From Betaproteobacteria bacterium (lineage in GTDB: Bacteria > Pseudomonadota > Gammaproteobacteria > Burkholderiales > WYBJ01), in assembly GCA_009377585.1 (NCBI GenBank), contig WHTS01000015.1, positions 1-64,000 on the forward strand: 64,000 nt of DNA. Direction: 5' to 3'. The notes beneath the pieces were generated by a model that was not told the DNA's origin, ran no database searches, and saw only the letters and a program-made list of their open reading frames with translations. Shown one piece after another: positions 40,352-49,323 of the stretch (position 1 is its first letter; the number at the start of each line of letters is the position of its first letter). The position numbers were made by a program, and so were the translations under genes.

Positions 40352-41077
40352 TCAGGGAGCAGCCGGCGTGGGCTCGAACGGCCATTGCTCGCACCGGTAA
40401 CCCATGTCCCAGAACATCCACTCGTAGCGGCTCGTCGCTCGGAAATGCCGGCGCATGGCGTTGCGCTCGGCTTCGCCAAGCCCGGCAGCAACCTCGTTGG
40501 TCGTCGCCAGCACCGCGGCCACGATAGTGCCGAATTCCTCCGATCCGTAGGTCGCTATCCAGCGCGCATAAAGCGGATTCGGCGACCCCGCACGCGTCAG
40601 CTGCTTGCCGACTTCCCAGTAGATCCAGTAGCACGGCAGGAGTGCAGCGAGCGCTTCGTGAAATGGCGCTCCGTATGCAATCGCAAGCAAATAGTGGGTG
40701 TACGCCAGGTTGGTGGGTGCCAGCGGGGTAGCGATCACGGCTTCGGTCGTGAGACCAAACTCCTGGAAGAAGCCCTCGTGCAGTGTCCGCTCGACCCGAA
40801 GCGCGCCCGCGGCGTGTTCGGCCAGCATGACGATCCAGTCGTCCTTGGGCGCGCGCGCCGCGGCGATCGCGAGCGCGCGGGCGAACTCGCGCAGGTAGAG
40901 CGCATCCTGCACGGCGTAGAACTCGAAGCGCTCGCGCTCCAGCGATCCGTCGGTTAGCCCGGCGATGAACGGGTGGCGCAGGATCGCAGCGTAGATCGGC
41001 TCGATCGAGTGCCAGAGCTCGTCCGTGAACAGCTTCGTTTCTATACGCTCAGCCAAAGTAACCCCCGTGCGTTCCAT
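40352..41077 (-). CDS. tenA: TenA family thiaminase II/aminopyrimidine aminohydrolase
   Basis: The 241-residue protein has the all-helical TenA/haem-oxygenase-like fold. It contains the catalytic-type residues Asp58 (VQDALYL), Cys149 (LLPCYWIYWEVG) and the C-terminal YEWMFWDMGY segment bearing the conserved Glu. TenA hydrolyses base-degraded thiamine products such as aminomethyl-HMP to hydroxymethylpyrimidine, feeding the salvage pathway. The adjacent thiD gene, same strand and 68 bp upstream, would phosphorylate that product, so the pair forms a salvage operon. The start at 41077 was chosen because the 67 codons upstream in frame are Arg/Gly-rich antisense text. A broken second copy lies at 10050-10225. 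Confidence 0.9.
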   Translation of the reverse strand: MERTGVTLAERIETKLFTDELWHSIEPIYAAILRHPFIAGLTDGSLERERFEFYAVQDALYLREFARALAIAAARAPKDDWIVMLAEHAAGALRVERTLHEGFFQEFGLTTEAVIATPLAPTNLAYTHYLLAIAYGAPFHEALAALLPCYWIYWEVGKQLTRAGSPNPLYARWIATYGSEEFGTIVAAVLATTNEVAAGLGEAERNAMRRHFRATSRYEWMFWDMGYRCEQWPFEPTPAAP

Positions 41078-41145
41078 TCGACAACAGCCGCGCCGATGCT
41101 TCGCCCTCGCAAACTTTCGATCGTCTCGGCGCCGTGCGCCGCATC

Positions 41146-41958
41146 CTATGGGTGTTGCCTCCAGAAGTGATCGAGCACCGCCACGTGGCTGCGGCCCGGA
41201 CGAGTCGCGTGCCGCAACGCACCGTGCACGTAGTCGGTCGCCGCGGTGCACGCGTCGGGGAGCGAAGCACCCCGACACAGGTTGGCGGCGATCGCCGACG
41301 CGAGCGTGCAGCCGGTGCCATGACCCTCGACATCGAGGCGGTCGTGCGTGAATGCGGCCGAGTCCCGACCGTCGTGAAATCGATCGACCATCCTGCCGGA
41401 GCCCTTCAAATGGCCGCCCTTCAGCAACGTCGCCCGCGCGCCCAGCACCAGCAGCTCGTCCAGGGCGGCATCGGCGGCCGCAGCGTGCTCGATCGGATGG
41501 CCGAGCAGCAGCTCGGCCTCGGGAATGTTCGGCGTCACGATCGTCGCCAACGGCAGCAGCCGCGCACGCAACGCATCGAGCGCATCCGGCTCCAGCAGCC
41601 GCGCACCGCTGGTCGCCACCATGACCGGGTCGAGCACGATATGCGACGGCACATGATGCTCCAGCGCATCGGCAACCGCGCCGATGATCGCCGCGTTGGC
41701 CAGCATGCCGAGCTTCACCGCGCCGATCCGGAAATCGTCGAAGCAGGCGTCGATCTGGGCGCGCAGGAACGACACCGGCGGCACGTGTACCGCAGTCACG
41801 ACCCGCGTGTTCTGAGCGGTCAGGGCGGCGAACGCGGACAAGCCGTGCACGTCGTGCGCGGCGAAGGTCTTGAGGTCGGCCTGGATGCCGGCGCCTCCGC
41901 CGGAGTCGGAACCGGCGATCGTGAGGGCAGCTACGGGGCGGTTATCCAAGCTCGACAT
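41146..41958 (-). CDS. thiD: Hydroxymethylpyrimidine/phosphomethylpyrimidine kinase
   Basis: The 270-residue ribokinase-fold enzyme shows the family's N-terminal [19 protein letters not shown], the [13 protein letters not shown] substrate loop, LLKGGH, and the C-terminal anion hole [16 protein letters not shown] with the catalytic Asp/Gly-Thr-Gly pattern. It phosphorylates HMP and HMP-phosphate to HMP-pyrophosphate for thiamine synthesis. It sits directly upstream of tenA in the same direction, consistent with pyrimidine salvage. Length and ends match ThiD; no thiE is fused or adjacent. Its upstream side abuts a 116-bp mobile-type repeat. Confidence 0.93.
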   Translation of the reverse strand: MSSLDNRPVAALTIAGSDSGGGAGIQADLKTFAAHDVHGLSAFAALTAQNTRVVTAVHVPPVSFLRAQIDACFDDFRIGAVKLGMLANAAIIGAVADALEHHVPSHIVLDPVMVATSGARLLEPDALDALRARLLPLATIVTPNIPEAELLLGHPIEHAAAADAALDELLVLGARATLLKGGHLKGSGRMVDRFHDGRDSAAFTHDRLDVEGHGTGCTLASAIAANLCRGASLPDACTAATDYVHGALRHATRPGRSHVAVLDHFWRQHP

Positions 41959-41990
41959 GAACGGGCACCGTTTGGGCGATCAGCGCATTC

Positions 41991-42106
41991 TATCGAGCGT
42001 TCCCTATTTCATGTCACGCTCGTCCCTCACCCCCAACCCCTCTCCCGGGGGGAGAGGGGAGCGTCGCGTCCGTATTGGACTGTCGTCCAATACGGAACGA
42101 TCAATA
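41991..42106 (+). repeat. 116-bp MITE/REP-like element, copy A
   Basis: This element is an exact reverse complement of 43303-43418. It contains two internal inverted repeats: CCCCTCTCCC/GGGAGAGGGG and an 11-bp stem CCGTATTGGAC/GTCCAATACGG around TGTC. It lies 33 bp upstream of the thiD start. Confidence 0.9.
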
Positions 42107-42195
42107 ATCACAAGGGCGGGTCTTGCATCTTGCGTGTGAGAACATGGAGGGGTCGCGCCTATAATCATCGGACGCTGCGAGCGGGAGGAGACCGA

Positions 42196-43188
42196 ATGAA
42201 GGCCATCCGCATCACCCATACCGGGGGACCGGAAGTCCTGGAGTACGTCGAGTTGCCGACGCCGGAGCCCGGCGCGGACGAGGTTCTGGTGAAGGCGCAC
42301 GCGATCGGCGTCTGCATGCCCGAGACATACGTGCGCAAGGGCACCTATCGCTGGATGCCGAAGCTCCCCGCGATCCCCGGCATCGAGATGAGCGGGACGA
42401 TCGTGAAGACCGGTGCCGGGGTGCGCACACTCCGCGTCGGTCAGCCGGTGTTCGTCTCCGCGCGCGAGTTCGAGGAGCGCGCCGGCTGCTATGCCGAGTA
42501 CGTGAAGGCGCCGGAGCACAAGATCTATCCCGTGCCGGAGAACGTCGATCTCGACCAGGTGGCGGGGCTCGCGAACTATCAGGTCGCATGGCATCTGCTG
42601 AACAGCGCGCTGAAGGGCTTTGAGTACGAGTCCGTTCTGGTGATGGCGGCTGCAGGTGGTGTCGGTACGGCGCTGGTGCAGCTCGCCAAGGCCGCCGGCA
42701 AACACGTCATCGGCGTGGTCAGCACCGAGGCGCGAGGCGCTTTCGCTCGCGCGCAAGGCGCCGACGCAATCGTCGACCGAACGCAAGGCGACATCGTGCC
42801 GCAGGTCCGGCAACTGACCAGTGGGTGCGGCGTGGACCTGATCCTGACGATCGCGGGCGGCAGCGGGATGATCTCGCTGTTCGATTGTCTCGATCGCTTC
42901 GGCATGCTGATGCTCTACGGGCGCATGGGAGGCCCGCCGCAAGGCGATCTCGCCGCCGCCGTCGAGAAGGCCCCCGTGCGCAGCCTGGCCTATCGATACT
43001 TCTCCATTCATACCCTGGACGATTGGCCCGAGCTGCGCGCGCGCGCCACCAACGCGCTGATTCGCATGCTGCAGGACGGCACGATCAAGGTGCCGATCTA
43101 CGACCGCATTCCCTTGGCGGAGGCCGCACGCGCGCATCGCGTGTTCGAGTCCGGCGAGGTCATGGGCAAGCTCATCATGAAGCCCTAA
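42196..43188 (+). CDS. Zinc-free MDR-family NAD(P)H:quinone oxidoreductase-like protein
   Basis: The 330-residue protein starts MKAIRITHTGGPEVLEYVEL and has the GroES-like N-terminal domain, a PAIPGIEMSGTIVKTG strand and the Rossmann nucleotide site AAAGGVGTALVQLAKAAGKHVIG. The structural-zinc cysteine cluster and the catalytic zinc ligands of alcohol dehydrogenases are absent, so it belongs with quinone oxidoreductase/zeta-crystallin enzymes that reduce quinones or enones with NADPH. The ATG at 42196 follows a strong GGGAGGAG site. The gene sits alone between two inverted 116-bp repeats, an unusual arrangement that may have moved it as a unit. Confidence 0.85.
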   Translation: MKAIRITHTGGPEVLEYVELPTPEPGADEVLVKAHAIGVCMPETYVRKGTYRWMPKLPAIPGIEMSGTIVKTGAGVRTLRVGQPVFVSAREFEERAGCYAEYVKAPEHKIYPVPENVDLDQVAGLANYQVAWHLLNSALKGFEYESVLVMAAAGGVGTALVQLAKAAGKHVIGVVSTEARGAFARAQGADAIVDRTQGDIVPQVRQLTSGCGVDLILTIAGGSGMISLFDCLDRFGMLMLYGRMGGPPQGDLAAAVEKAPVRSLAYRYFSIHTLDDWPELRARATNALIRMLQDGTIKVPIYDRIPLAEAARAHRVFESGEVMGKLIMKP

Positions 43189-43214
43189 AGGAACCGCTGA
43201 TTATCCTATTCTGA

Positions 43215-43287
43215 CGTCACTCCCGCGCACGCGGGAGTCCAGCGAATTCAAGTGCATCCTGGATTCCCGTTTCCACGGGAATGACGT
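43215..43287. repeat. BIME-like pair of REP hairpins
   Basis: Two hairpins, ACTCCCGCG-CA-CGCGGGAGT and ATTCCCGT-TTCC-ACGGGAAT, are oppositely oriented around a short spacer. The outer sequences (GTCA and TGAC, then CCAG and CTGG) also pair. This is the common proteobacterial GTCATTCCCGCG family, located just after the oxidoreductase gene. Confidence 0.75.
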
Positions 43288-43302
43288 TTTTCAGAGCATC
43301 CC

Positions 43303-43418
43303 TATTGATCGTTCCGTATTGGACGACAGTCCAATACGGACGCGACGCTCCCCTCTCCCCCCGGGAGAGGGGTTGGGGGTGAGGGACGAGCGTGACATGA
43401 AATAGGGAACGCTCGATA
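43303..43418 (-). repeat. 116-bp MITE/REP-like element, copy B (inverted)
   Basis: Exact reverse complement of 41991-42106 over all 116 bases. Together the copies enclose about 1.2 kb carrying one gene. It lies just outside the 3' end of the LLM oxidoreductase gene (stop at 43428). Confidence 0.9.
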
Positions 43419-43427
43419 AACCGCCTG

Positions 43428-44378
43428 TCAGCGGAAGCTCGGAATGACCTGCGTTGCCACCAGCTCCATCTGACGGTACGCATCCTGCTCGTCCTTGGCG
43501 AGGAACGCGAGGTTGATGTGCCGTACGCCGGCGTCGATGCGATCCTGGATTCCCTTGATGCAGTCCTGAACGGTGCCGGTAAGGCACAATCCCTTGGCGA
43601 CGTCCTCGGCGCTGCGCTGGGCCGTGGCGTACTTGCCGAGATTCTTCACCGCCACTGCCAGAGCTTCCCTGCGATCCTCCGAGATCGAGGTCGGCTGCGC
43701 GACGCCGAAGCGGAAATTCGCCAAGTCGCGTCCCGCAGCCTGGGCCTCCGTGCGTATCGTCTCGTTGCTTTCTTTCAGGCGCCGCACGGTGAAGAGATAG
43801 GGATACCAGCCGTCGCCCAGCGTCGCGGCGCGCTTCATGGCGGCGTCGCTTCGACCTGCGATCCAGATCGGCGGACAGGGCTTCTGCACCGGCTGCGGCA
43901 GCAGGGTTGCATCCTCGAACTGATAGAACTCGCCCTTGTGCGTCACGTGCTGCTCGGTCCATAGCCGGCGCAGCAGCGGCAGCATCTCGTTGGTGCGCCG
44001 CCCGCGCGTTTCCACCGGCACGTTGAGGATGTCGTATTCGATGCGCGTGCTGCGCTGGCCGCTGATGCCGATGCCGAAATCGAGCCGGCCATTGGCGATG
44101 CGGTCGACCGTGGCGACGAGCTTCGCCAGCATCACCGGATGGTAGAGCGGCGCGATCACGATTCCGCTCATGACCCGCACTTGCCGGGTCGCCGCGGCTG
44201 CCGCCGCCAGCACCGGCAGCGACAGGATGCGCGGAATCGGCGGGTTGCCGTCCTGGACGTGCTCGCCGGCAACGAGCCGATCGTAGCCGAATGCTTCGGC
44301 CCGTTGTGCGAACTCCGCGACATGATGCGGCTCGGCCTGATTCAGCGAGCAACCGAAGGTGATCGTAGCAGTGGCCAT
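43428..44378 (-). CDS. LLM-class flavin-dependent oxidoreductase
   Basis: The 316-residue protein is a luciferase-like monooxygenase fold enzyme: TITFGCSLNQAEPHHVAEFA at the N-terminus, YDRLVAGEHV, the VMSGIVIAPLYHPVMLAK barrel strand, GRLDFGIGISG, and PPIWIAGRSDAAMKRAATLGDGWYPY near the C-terminal half. Relatives use FMN or F420 to oxidise organic substrates or to cleave C-S or C-N bonds. The F420 versus FMN choice cannot be made from sequence by eye. Start at 44378 is supported by the GGAGGAAA site just upstream on the minus strand. The gene is divergent from the interrupted alpha/beta hydrolase. Confidence 0.85.
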   Translation of the reverse strand: MATATITFGCSLNQAEPHHVAEFAQRAEAFGYDRLVAGEHVQDGNPPIPRILSLPVLAAAAAATRQVRVMSGIVIAPLYHPVMLAKLVATVDRIANGRLDFGIGISGQRSTRIEYDILNVPVETRGRRTNEMLPLLRRLWTEQHVTHKGEFYQFEDATLLPQPVQKPCPPIWIAGRSDAAMKRAATLGDGWYPYLFTVRRLKESNETIRTEAQAAGRDLANFRFGVAQPTSISEDRREALAVAVKNLGKYATAQRSAEDVAKGLCLTGTVQDCIKGIQDRIDAGVRHINLAFLAKDEQDAYRQMELVATQVIPSFR

Positions 44379-44598
44379 GGCGCTTTCCTCCACCAGCATG
44401 AATCCGGTGGGAAGTCTAGCATCGAAGCAGCCGTGGCCTCGGCCGCGCGTCGACACGCCCGCTGCCTCGCGGCCAGGCGCTTATCGAAAACCGGATGAGC
44501 TCGAAGAAGAGGCATTGCTATTTGCGTGCAGGAGGGACCCGGTATGCCGAGTCGATGCAATAATCAGGATCTCACCAAGCAAAAGAACGGGAGGCGTC

Positions 44599-45756
44599 AT
44601 GTTCTACCCGGGCAACTGGACCGACAGCTTCGCCGACAACCACCAGTATTCGAATGCAACCCTCATTACCAAGGGCATGGCGCCATGGAATGCCGTGGCG
44701 CTGGGCGAGATCGACGAGGTCGTGCAGCGCCTGCACCAGCGCACGCATTCCGACGACGCCTGGTGGGAAGAGTGGTGCGCCCTCGCGGCCCGGATCGAAG
44801 CCTTCGCCGACACCGCGGCGGCTGCAGGCAGGCACGCCACGGCGGGCAACTGCTATCTGCGCGCAGCCAACTACTACTACACGGCCGAGCGCATGGTGGC
44901 TCCGGGCGAGAAGAAGCTCGACACCTATCGCAAGAGCCTGCGCTGCGCGCACGAAGGCCTCGAGCGCCGTTACCCCAACGTGGAGCGGGTCGACGTCCCC
45001 TATGAAGACAGGTCGCTCGCCGCCTATTTCATGAAGTCGCCGCATGCCAAGGGACGCGCGCCCACGCTGGTCTTGTTCGACGGACTCGACAACTGCAAGG
45101 AGATGAGCGTGCTCTTCGCCGGTGTCGAGCTCGCGTTTCGCGGAATGCATACCCTCGCCATCGACGGACCGGGACAAGGCGAATCGTTGCGGCTGCGAAA
45201 TATTCCCTCGCGCTATGACTACGAGGCGGCGGGCACGCCGGCATACGAGTACGTCGCGAGTCGCGCCGACGTGGATCCTGCACGCGTCGCGATCGGCGCA
45301 TACAGCGCCGGCGGCTACTATGCCCCGCGCGCTGCCGCGTTCGAGAAGCGCTATGCGGCCTGCATTGCCTGGGGGCCGCACTACGACTATCACGCCAATT
45401 GGGAGAAGCGCTGGGCGGCGATGAAGCAGGATGGCAAGGGCGTCGCGACGTCGCATTTCCAGCTGCCGTGGGTGATGGGGGTCGCGGACATGGATGCGGC
45501 GATGTAGAAGCTGAAGAAGTTCACCTTGCACGGCGTGGCGGACAAGATCACCTGTCCCATGCTGATCACCATGGGCGCGGAAGACAAGCTGGTGACGCGC
45601 GATGTGGCCGAGCAGTTGTACGGTGCCGTCGGATCGAAGGACAAGACGCTCAAGATTTTCTCGCGCGAGGACGGCGGCTTCGAGCATTGCCAGGCGGACA
45701 ACCGCCAGGTCGGCATCGACTACGTTGCGGACTGGCTGGAAGCGCGCTTGAAGTAG
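44599..45756 (+). pseudogene. Alpha/beta hydrolase interrupted by an in-frame TAG
   Basis: From the ATG at 44599 (site GGGAGG) the frame encodes a 302-residue part with a helical N-terminal cap, LVLFDGLDNCKEMSVLFAG, IDGPGQGES and the nucleophile elbow GAYSAGGYY (Ser236). A TAG follows at 45505-45507. The same frame then continues with KLKKFTLHGVADKITCPMLI, the acid GAEDKLVT (Asp329) and the histidine FEHCQADNR (His363), ending at 45756. The intact product would be 385 residues, like the FrsA/DUF1100 and pseudooxynicotine-hydrolase-like esterases. A single GAG-to-TAG change explains the break, which removes the acid and histidine of the triad. A sequencing error is possible. It lies just upstream of the tctC pseudogene. 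Confidence 0.75.
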
Positions 45757-45787
45757 TCCCTTTCGCTTTGACCCCGGAGGAGAAGTC

Positions 45788-46365
45788 ATGACGCGATTGA
45801 TGTCGTCCTGTGCGCTTGCCCTGTCGCTCGTTGTCAGTGCGGCGGCACTCGGCCAGCCGTTCCCGAATCGGCCGATCCGCATGGTCGTGCCGTTCGAGCC
45901 GGGCGGCTCGATGGATGCGGTGGGGCGCTCCCTGGTCGAGCCTTGGGGGACCAACCTCAAGCAGCAGATCGTGATCGACAATCGCGGTGGCGCGGGCGGA
46001 ACGGTGGGAACCGCGATCGTCGCCAAGGCCACACCCGACGGTCATACCATCCTGTACGCCAACCTCGGCCCGCTTTCGATCGGGCCGTCCCTATACCGCA
46101 AGCTCGGTTACGACCTGTTCCGGGATCTCGCACCGGTGTCGCTGGTGGGAATCTCGCCGATCATCCTGTTCGTCTCGACCGCACTGCCTGTGAAGTCGGT
46201 GAAACGCTCGTCGCCGCGCTCGCCACACCGGAGCTGCGCGCGCGGCTCGCGGCTTACAACGTCGAGCCGATCGGCAGCAGCCCGGAGGAGCTCGGCCGCT
46301 TTCTTCGCGTCGAGTACGAGAAGTGGAACAAGGTGATCAAGAGCGTGGGCATAACGCCGCAATGA
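45788..46365 (+). pseudogene. Bug/TctC-family receptor with internal deletion
   Basis: An N-terminal part with signal peptide (LMSSCALALSLVVSAAALGQ) and the Bug core PNRPIRMVVPFEPGGSMD, IDNRGGAGGTVG and YRKLGYDLFRDLAPVSLVG is intact up to VKSVK near nt 46203. The sequence then shifts frame into TLVAALATPELRARLAAYNV and SPEELGRFLRVEYEKWNKVI, the normal Bug C-terminus, ending at 46365. About 130-150 residues of the ligand-binding fold are missing, so the product would not bind ligand. It follows the hydrolase by about 30 bp, the usual hydrolase-receptor pairing of Burkholderiales gene clusters; both genes are decayed. Confidence 0.85.
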
Positions 46366-46515
46366 TCACGCGCGTCGATTCGATGCGATAGCACTTCACG
46401 AGCTGGGCGCTGTTGCTTCATAAAGTCTTCGGCATCGATAGGGCGCATTGTCCGTGCAACAGCACTAGCGCGGTCAGGCGTCAGTCGGTGCGCGCGCTCG
46501 GCAATGACCGCCGAT

Positions 46516-46977
46516 TCATGCTTTGGCCTGCTGCCTGTTGGTACCGCTCCCGGGCGCCCAAAGCCATCGATAGGCAATGCTGAAGACGAGCCAGTACACG
46601 AGACTCAGCACGAGCGTAACGGCCGCTGCAATGTGGCCTCGATTGAGGAGGAACGGATCGGCGCCGACGAGCGGCCAGAGCACGACCATCAGGATGAGCC
46701 AGCATACGAGCGCGAACAACAGCCCGCTGACCAGAAAAGACCGGATGGGAATCTTCGGCGCGAGAAATGCGTACAGGTTGCTGCAAATGAAGATACCGAG
46801 AACGAGGAAAGCGAGCCAGCCGCAAAAGACGTGATTCGGTTCTCCCAGCAGCGCTGCCAGCATCTTGCCGATTTCAACGTTGGGCAGGCCATGAACGGCA
46901 TTGTTCATGAGCAGCATCGAACCGATCACGAGGGTTGCAATCAAACCTGCCGCAGATGCGGCCTTCACCTTTTCCAT
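46516..46977 (-). CDS. Four-helix integral membrane protein (DUF6789-like, hypothetical)
   Basis: The 153-residue protein has four hydrophobic segments (about residues 8-26, 50-72, 80-102 and 115-138) with few charged residues between them and a short polar tail. It resembles small DUF6789-type inner-membrane proteins of proteobacteria, whose role is unknown. The ATG at 46977 has a GGAGG site upstream on the minus strand. It is divergent from the Wadjet operon, with 238 bp between them that presumably carries both promoters. Confidence 0.7.
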   Translation of the reverse strand: MEKVKAASAAGLIATLVIGSMLLMNNAVHGLPNVEIGKMLAALLGEPNHVFCGWLAFLVLGIFICSNLYAFLAPKIPIRSFLVSGLLFALVCWLILMVVLWPLVGADPFLLNRGHIAAAVTLVLSLVYWLVFSIAYRWLWAPGSGTNRQQAKA

Positions 46978-47215
46978 ATTTGCTTCAGCCTCCGTTTACG
47001 CTCACGATTTCGTTGCCCGAGAAAATTTGATTTGACCTACCCAGCGAGGTTCCGGTTTTTTGCCACGTCAAAGCAAGTTCGCGGCGGGGCGTACGGAGCC
47101 AGCCGGACGAGTGACTACCTGATGGCGCGCAAACGCCCGCGACCGAGCCTGCGTATCGCCCGCAATCGAGCACGACCACTCCCCGCCGCTTTCACCCTGA
47201 CGTATCCTTCCTGGC

Positions 47216-48670
47216 GTGACCCTCGACTACGCCACCCTCGAAGCGCTGCGCAGCCACCACCCGGCGTGGCGGCTGCTACGCTCGGACCACGCGGCGCTGG
47301 TCGCGAGCTTCCTGCACCGGACCTTCGTTGCCCCGAACGTGCGCGTGATGGCGGCGGCGGATCTCGCCGAAGCGCTCGAAGACACGCTTTTCGCTCTGCG
47401 CGAGCGGCTCGGGCCCGATGCGTTTCCGCGCCCGGCGGCCGAGTACCTGAACGAGTGGGCGAGCCCCGAGCGCGGGTGGCTGCGCAAGTACTATGGTCCG
47501 GATTCGGACGAGCCGCTGTTCGATCTTACCCCCGCGACCGAAAAGGCCATCGCCTGGCTCGCAATGCTCACCGAGCGCGCCTTCGTCGGCACCGAATCCC
47601 GGCTGTTGACGTTGTTCGAGCTGCTGCGCCAGATGAGTGCGGGCGCGGAGGCGGACCCGGACAAGCGCATCGAGGAGCTGCGCCGGCGTCGCGACGAGAT
47701 CGACGCGGAGATCGCGCGCGTCGCAGCCGGTGAGGTGGCGCTGCTCGACGACACGGCGCTCAAGGATCGCTTCCAGCAGTTCATGCAGCTCGCGCGCGAG
47801 CTGCTGACCGACTTCCGTGAAGTCGAGGACAACTTCCGCCAGCTCGACCGGCGCGTGCGCGAGCGCATCGCGCTGTGGGAAGGCGGCAAGGGCGCGCTGC
47901 TGGAGCGAATCATGGGCGAGCGCGACGCCATCGCCGATTCCGATCAGGGCAAGAGCTTCCGCGCATTCTGGGATTTCCTCATGTCGAGCCGGCGCCAGGA
48001 GGAGCTCTCGGCGCTGCTCGATCGCGTGCTCGCGTTGGCGCCGATCGCCGATCAGAATCCCGACCCGCGCACTCGGCGCGTGCACTACGACTGGCTCGAG
48101 GCCGGCGAGCATACGCAGCGCACCGTCGCCCAGCTCTCGCAGCAGCTGCGGCGCTTTCTCGACGATCAGGCATGGCTGGAAAACCGTCGTATCATGGACA
48201 TCCTGCGCGGGATCGAGGCAAGGGCGCTGGCTTTGCGCGATACGCCGCCGCACGGCGAAACCATGTCGATCGCCGAGTCGTCCGCGGCCATCGAGCTGCC
48301 GCTGGAGCGGCCGCTGTACAGCCCGGCGGTCAAGCCGGTGATCGCCGATATCGCGTTGGAATCGGGCGATGCCGATCTCGATCCCGCGGCGCTCTATGCG
48401 CAGGTGGTGGTGGACCGGGCGCAGCTTGCGCACAACATCCGCCAGGCGCTGCAGGCGCGATCGCAGGTGACGCTGCATGAGCTTGTGCAAGCGCAGCCGC
48501 TCGTGCACGGCCTGGCCGAGCTGGTGGCCTATCTGCAGCTGGGAAGCGAAGCATTCAGGACGGCAGTGGACGAGGACACGACCGAAGTGATCGCCTGGCA
48601 TGCCGCGGGCCGCGACGGGGTCCAGACCACGCGGCAAGCACGCCTGCCGCGCATCATCTTCATGCGTTGA
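47216..48670 (+). CDS. jetA: Wadjet type I protein JetA (DUF3375)
   Basis: The 484-residue protein begins with GTG and TLDYATLEALRSHHPAWRLL, the typical opening of DUF3375. Winged-helix/kleisin-like segments and a coiled region (RIEELRRRRDEIDAEIARV) follow. In type I Wadjet, JetA is the kleisin that bridges the JetC SMC heads. It is the first of four tightly packed genes: a 2-bp gap to jetB, an 8-bp overlap jetB/jetC and a 4-bp overlap jetC/jetD. Wadjet complexes extrude loops on small circular DNA and cleave it, restricting plasmids. The acidic, coiled composition and operon order make the assignment secure. Confidence 0.93.
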   Translation: MTLDYATLEALRSHHPAWRLLRSDHAALVASFLHRTFVAPNVRVMAAADLAEALEDTLFALRERLGPDAFPRPAAEYLNEWASPERGWLRKYYGPDSDEPLFDLTPATEKAIAWLAMLTERAFVGTESRLLTLFELLRQMSAGAEADPDKRIEELRRRRDEIDAEIARVAAGEVALLDDTALKDRFQQFMQLARELLTDFREVEDNFRQLDRRVRERIALWEGGKGALLERIMGERDAIADSDQGKSFRAFWDFLMSSRRQEELSALLDRVLALAPIADQNPDPRTRRVHYDWLEAGEHTQRTVAQLSQQLRRFLDDQAWLENRRIMDILRGIEARALALRDTPPHGETMSIAESSAAIELPLERPLYSPAVKPVIADIALESGDADLDPAALYAQVVVDRAQLAHNIRQALQARSQVTLHELVQAQPLVHGLAELVAYLQLGSEAFRTAVDEDTTEVIAWHAAGRDGVQTTRQARLPRIIFMR

Positions 48671-48672
48671 CC

Positions 48673-49323
48673 ATGGACGAGATTGCTGCGAGCAGCACGG
48701 CACCGGCGGCGAGCCCCGACCTGTCGGCGCTCGCGGTCACGCTGCTCAAGGGCGTGATGTACCGCGAAAGCGATGAGAAGCTGTGGAGCGCGCTCATGGA
48801 TCTGCAGGCGCGCGTGCGCGACTACGTGGCGGTGCTCGGGCTGGATCTCGTGCTCGACGAGGCGGAGGGCTATGCGTTCCTGCGCAGCCGCCCCGATCCC
48901 GGCGATGACGAAGCGGCACCGAGGCTGCCGCGGCTCGTCGCCCGCCGTCCGCTCTCGTTTCCGGTGAGCCTGCTGCTCGCGCTCCTGCGCAAGAAGCTCG
49001 CGGAGTTCGATGCGGGCGGCGCCGACACCCGGCTGATGCTCTCGCGCGACGACATCGTCGAGCTGGTGCGCGTATTCCTGCCGGTGAGCAGCAACGAGGC
49101 GAGGCTCATCGATCAGATCGAGACCCATATCAACCGGGTGGCGGACCTGGGATTCCTGCGCCGCCTGAAAACCACCAGCGGTCCGCCGAGCTTCGAAGTG
49201 CGCCGGATCCTCAAGGCCTTCGTCGACGCGCAGTGGCTGGCCGAATTCGATGCACGCCTGGCGGTCTATCAGCGCCAGCTCGCCGGGGGCGAGACGCAGA
49301 CCGAAGGCGCGAACGATGAATGA
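48673..49323 (+). CDS. jetB: Wadjet type I protein JetB (DUF4194)
   Basis: The 216-residue protein has the DUF4194 pattern of two winged-helix domains: [40 protein letters not shown], an [22 protein letters not shown] segment, then [19 protein letters not shown]. JetB corresponds to the KITE subunits that bind the kleisin JetA in SMC-like complexes. The ATG at 48673 lies two bases after the jetA stop; a TTG at 48667 is the only in-frame alternative. The last eight bases overlap the jetC start, indicating coupled translation and fixed stoichiometry. Confidence 0.93.
   Translation: MDEIAASSTAPAASPDLSALAVTLLKGVMYRESDEKLWSALMDLQARVRDYVAVLGLDLVLDEAEGYAFLRSRPDPGDDEAAPRLPRLVARRPLSFPVSLLLALLRKKLAEFDAGGADTRLMLSRDDIVELVRVFLPVSSNEARLIDQIETHINRVADLGFLRRLKTTSGPPSFEVRRILKAFVDAQWLAEFDARLAVYQRQLAGGETQTEGANDE

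Noticed and set aside
41134-42195. N-terminal extension of the quinone-oxidoreductase frame
   Set aside because: The frame is open for about 350 codons upstream, but it runs antisense to thiD and through a 116-bp repeat. The strong ribosome site and family N-terminus fix the start at 42196.
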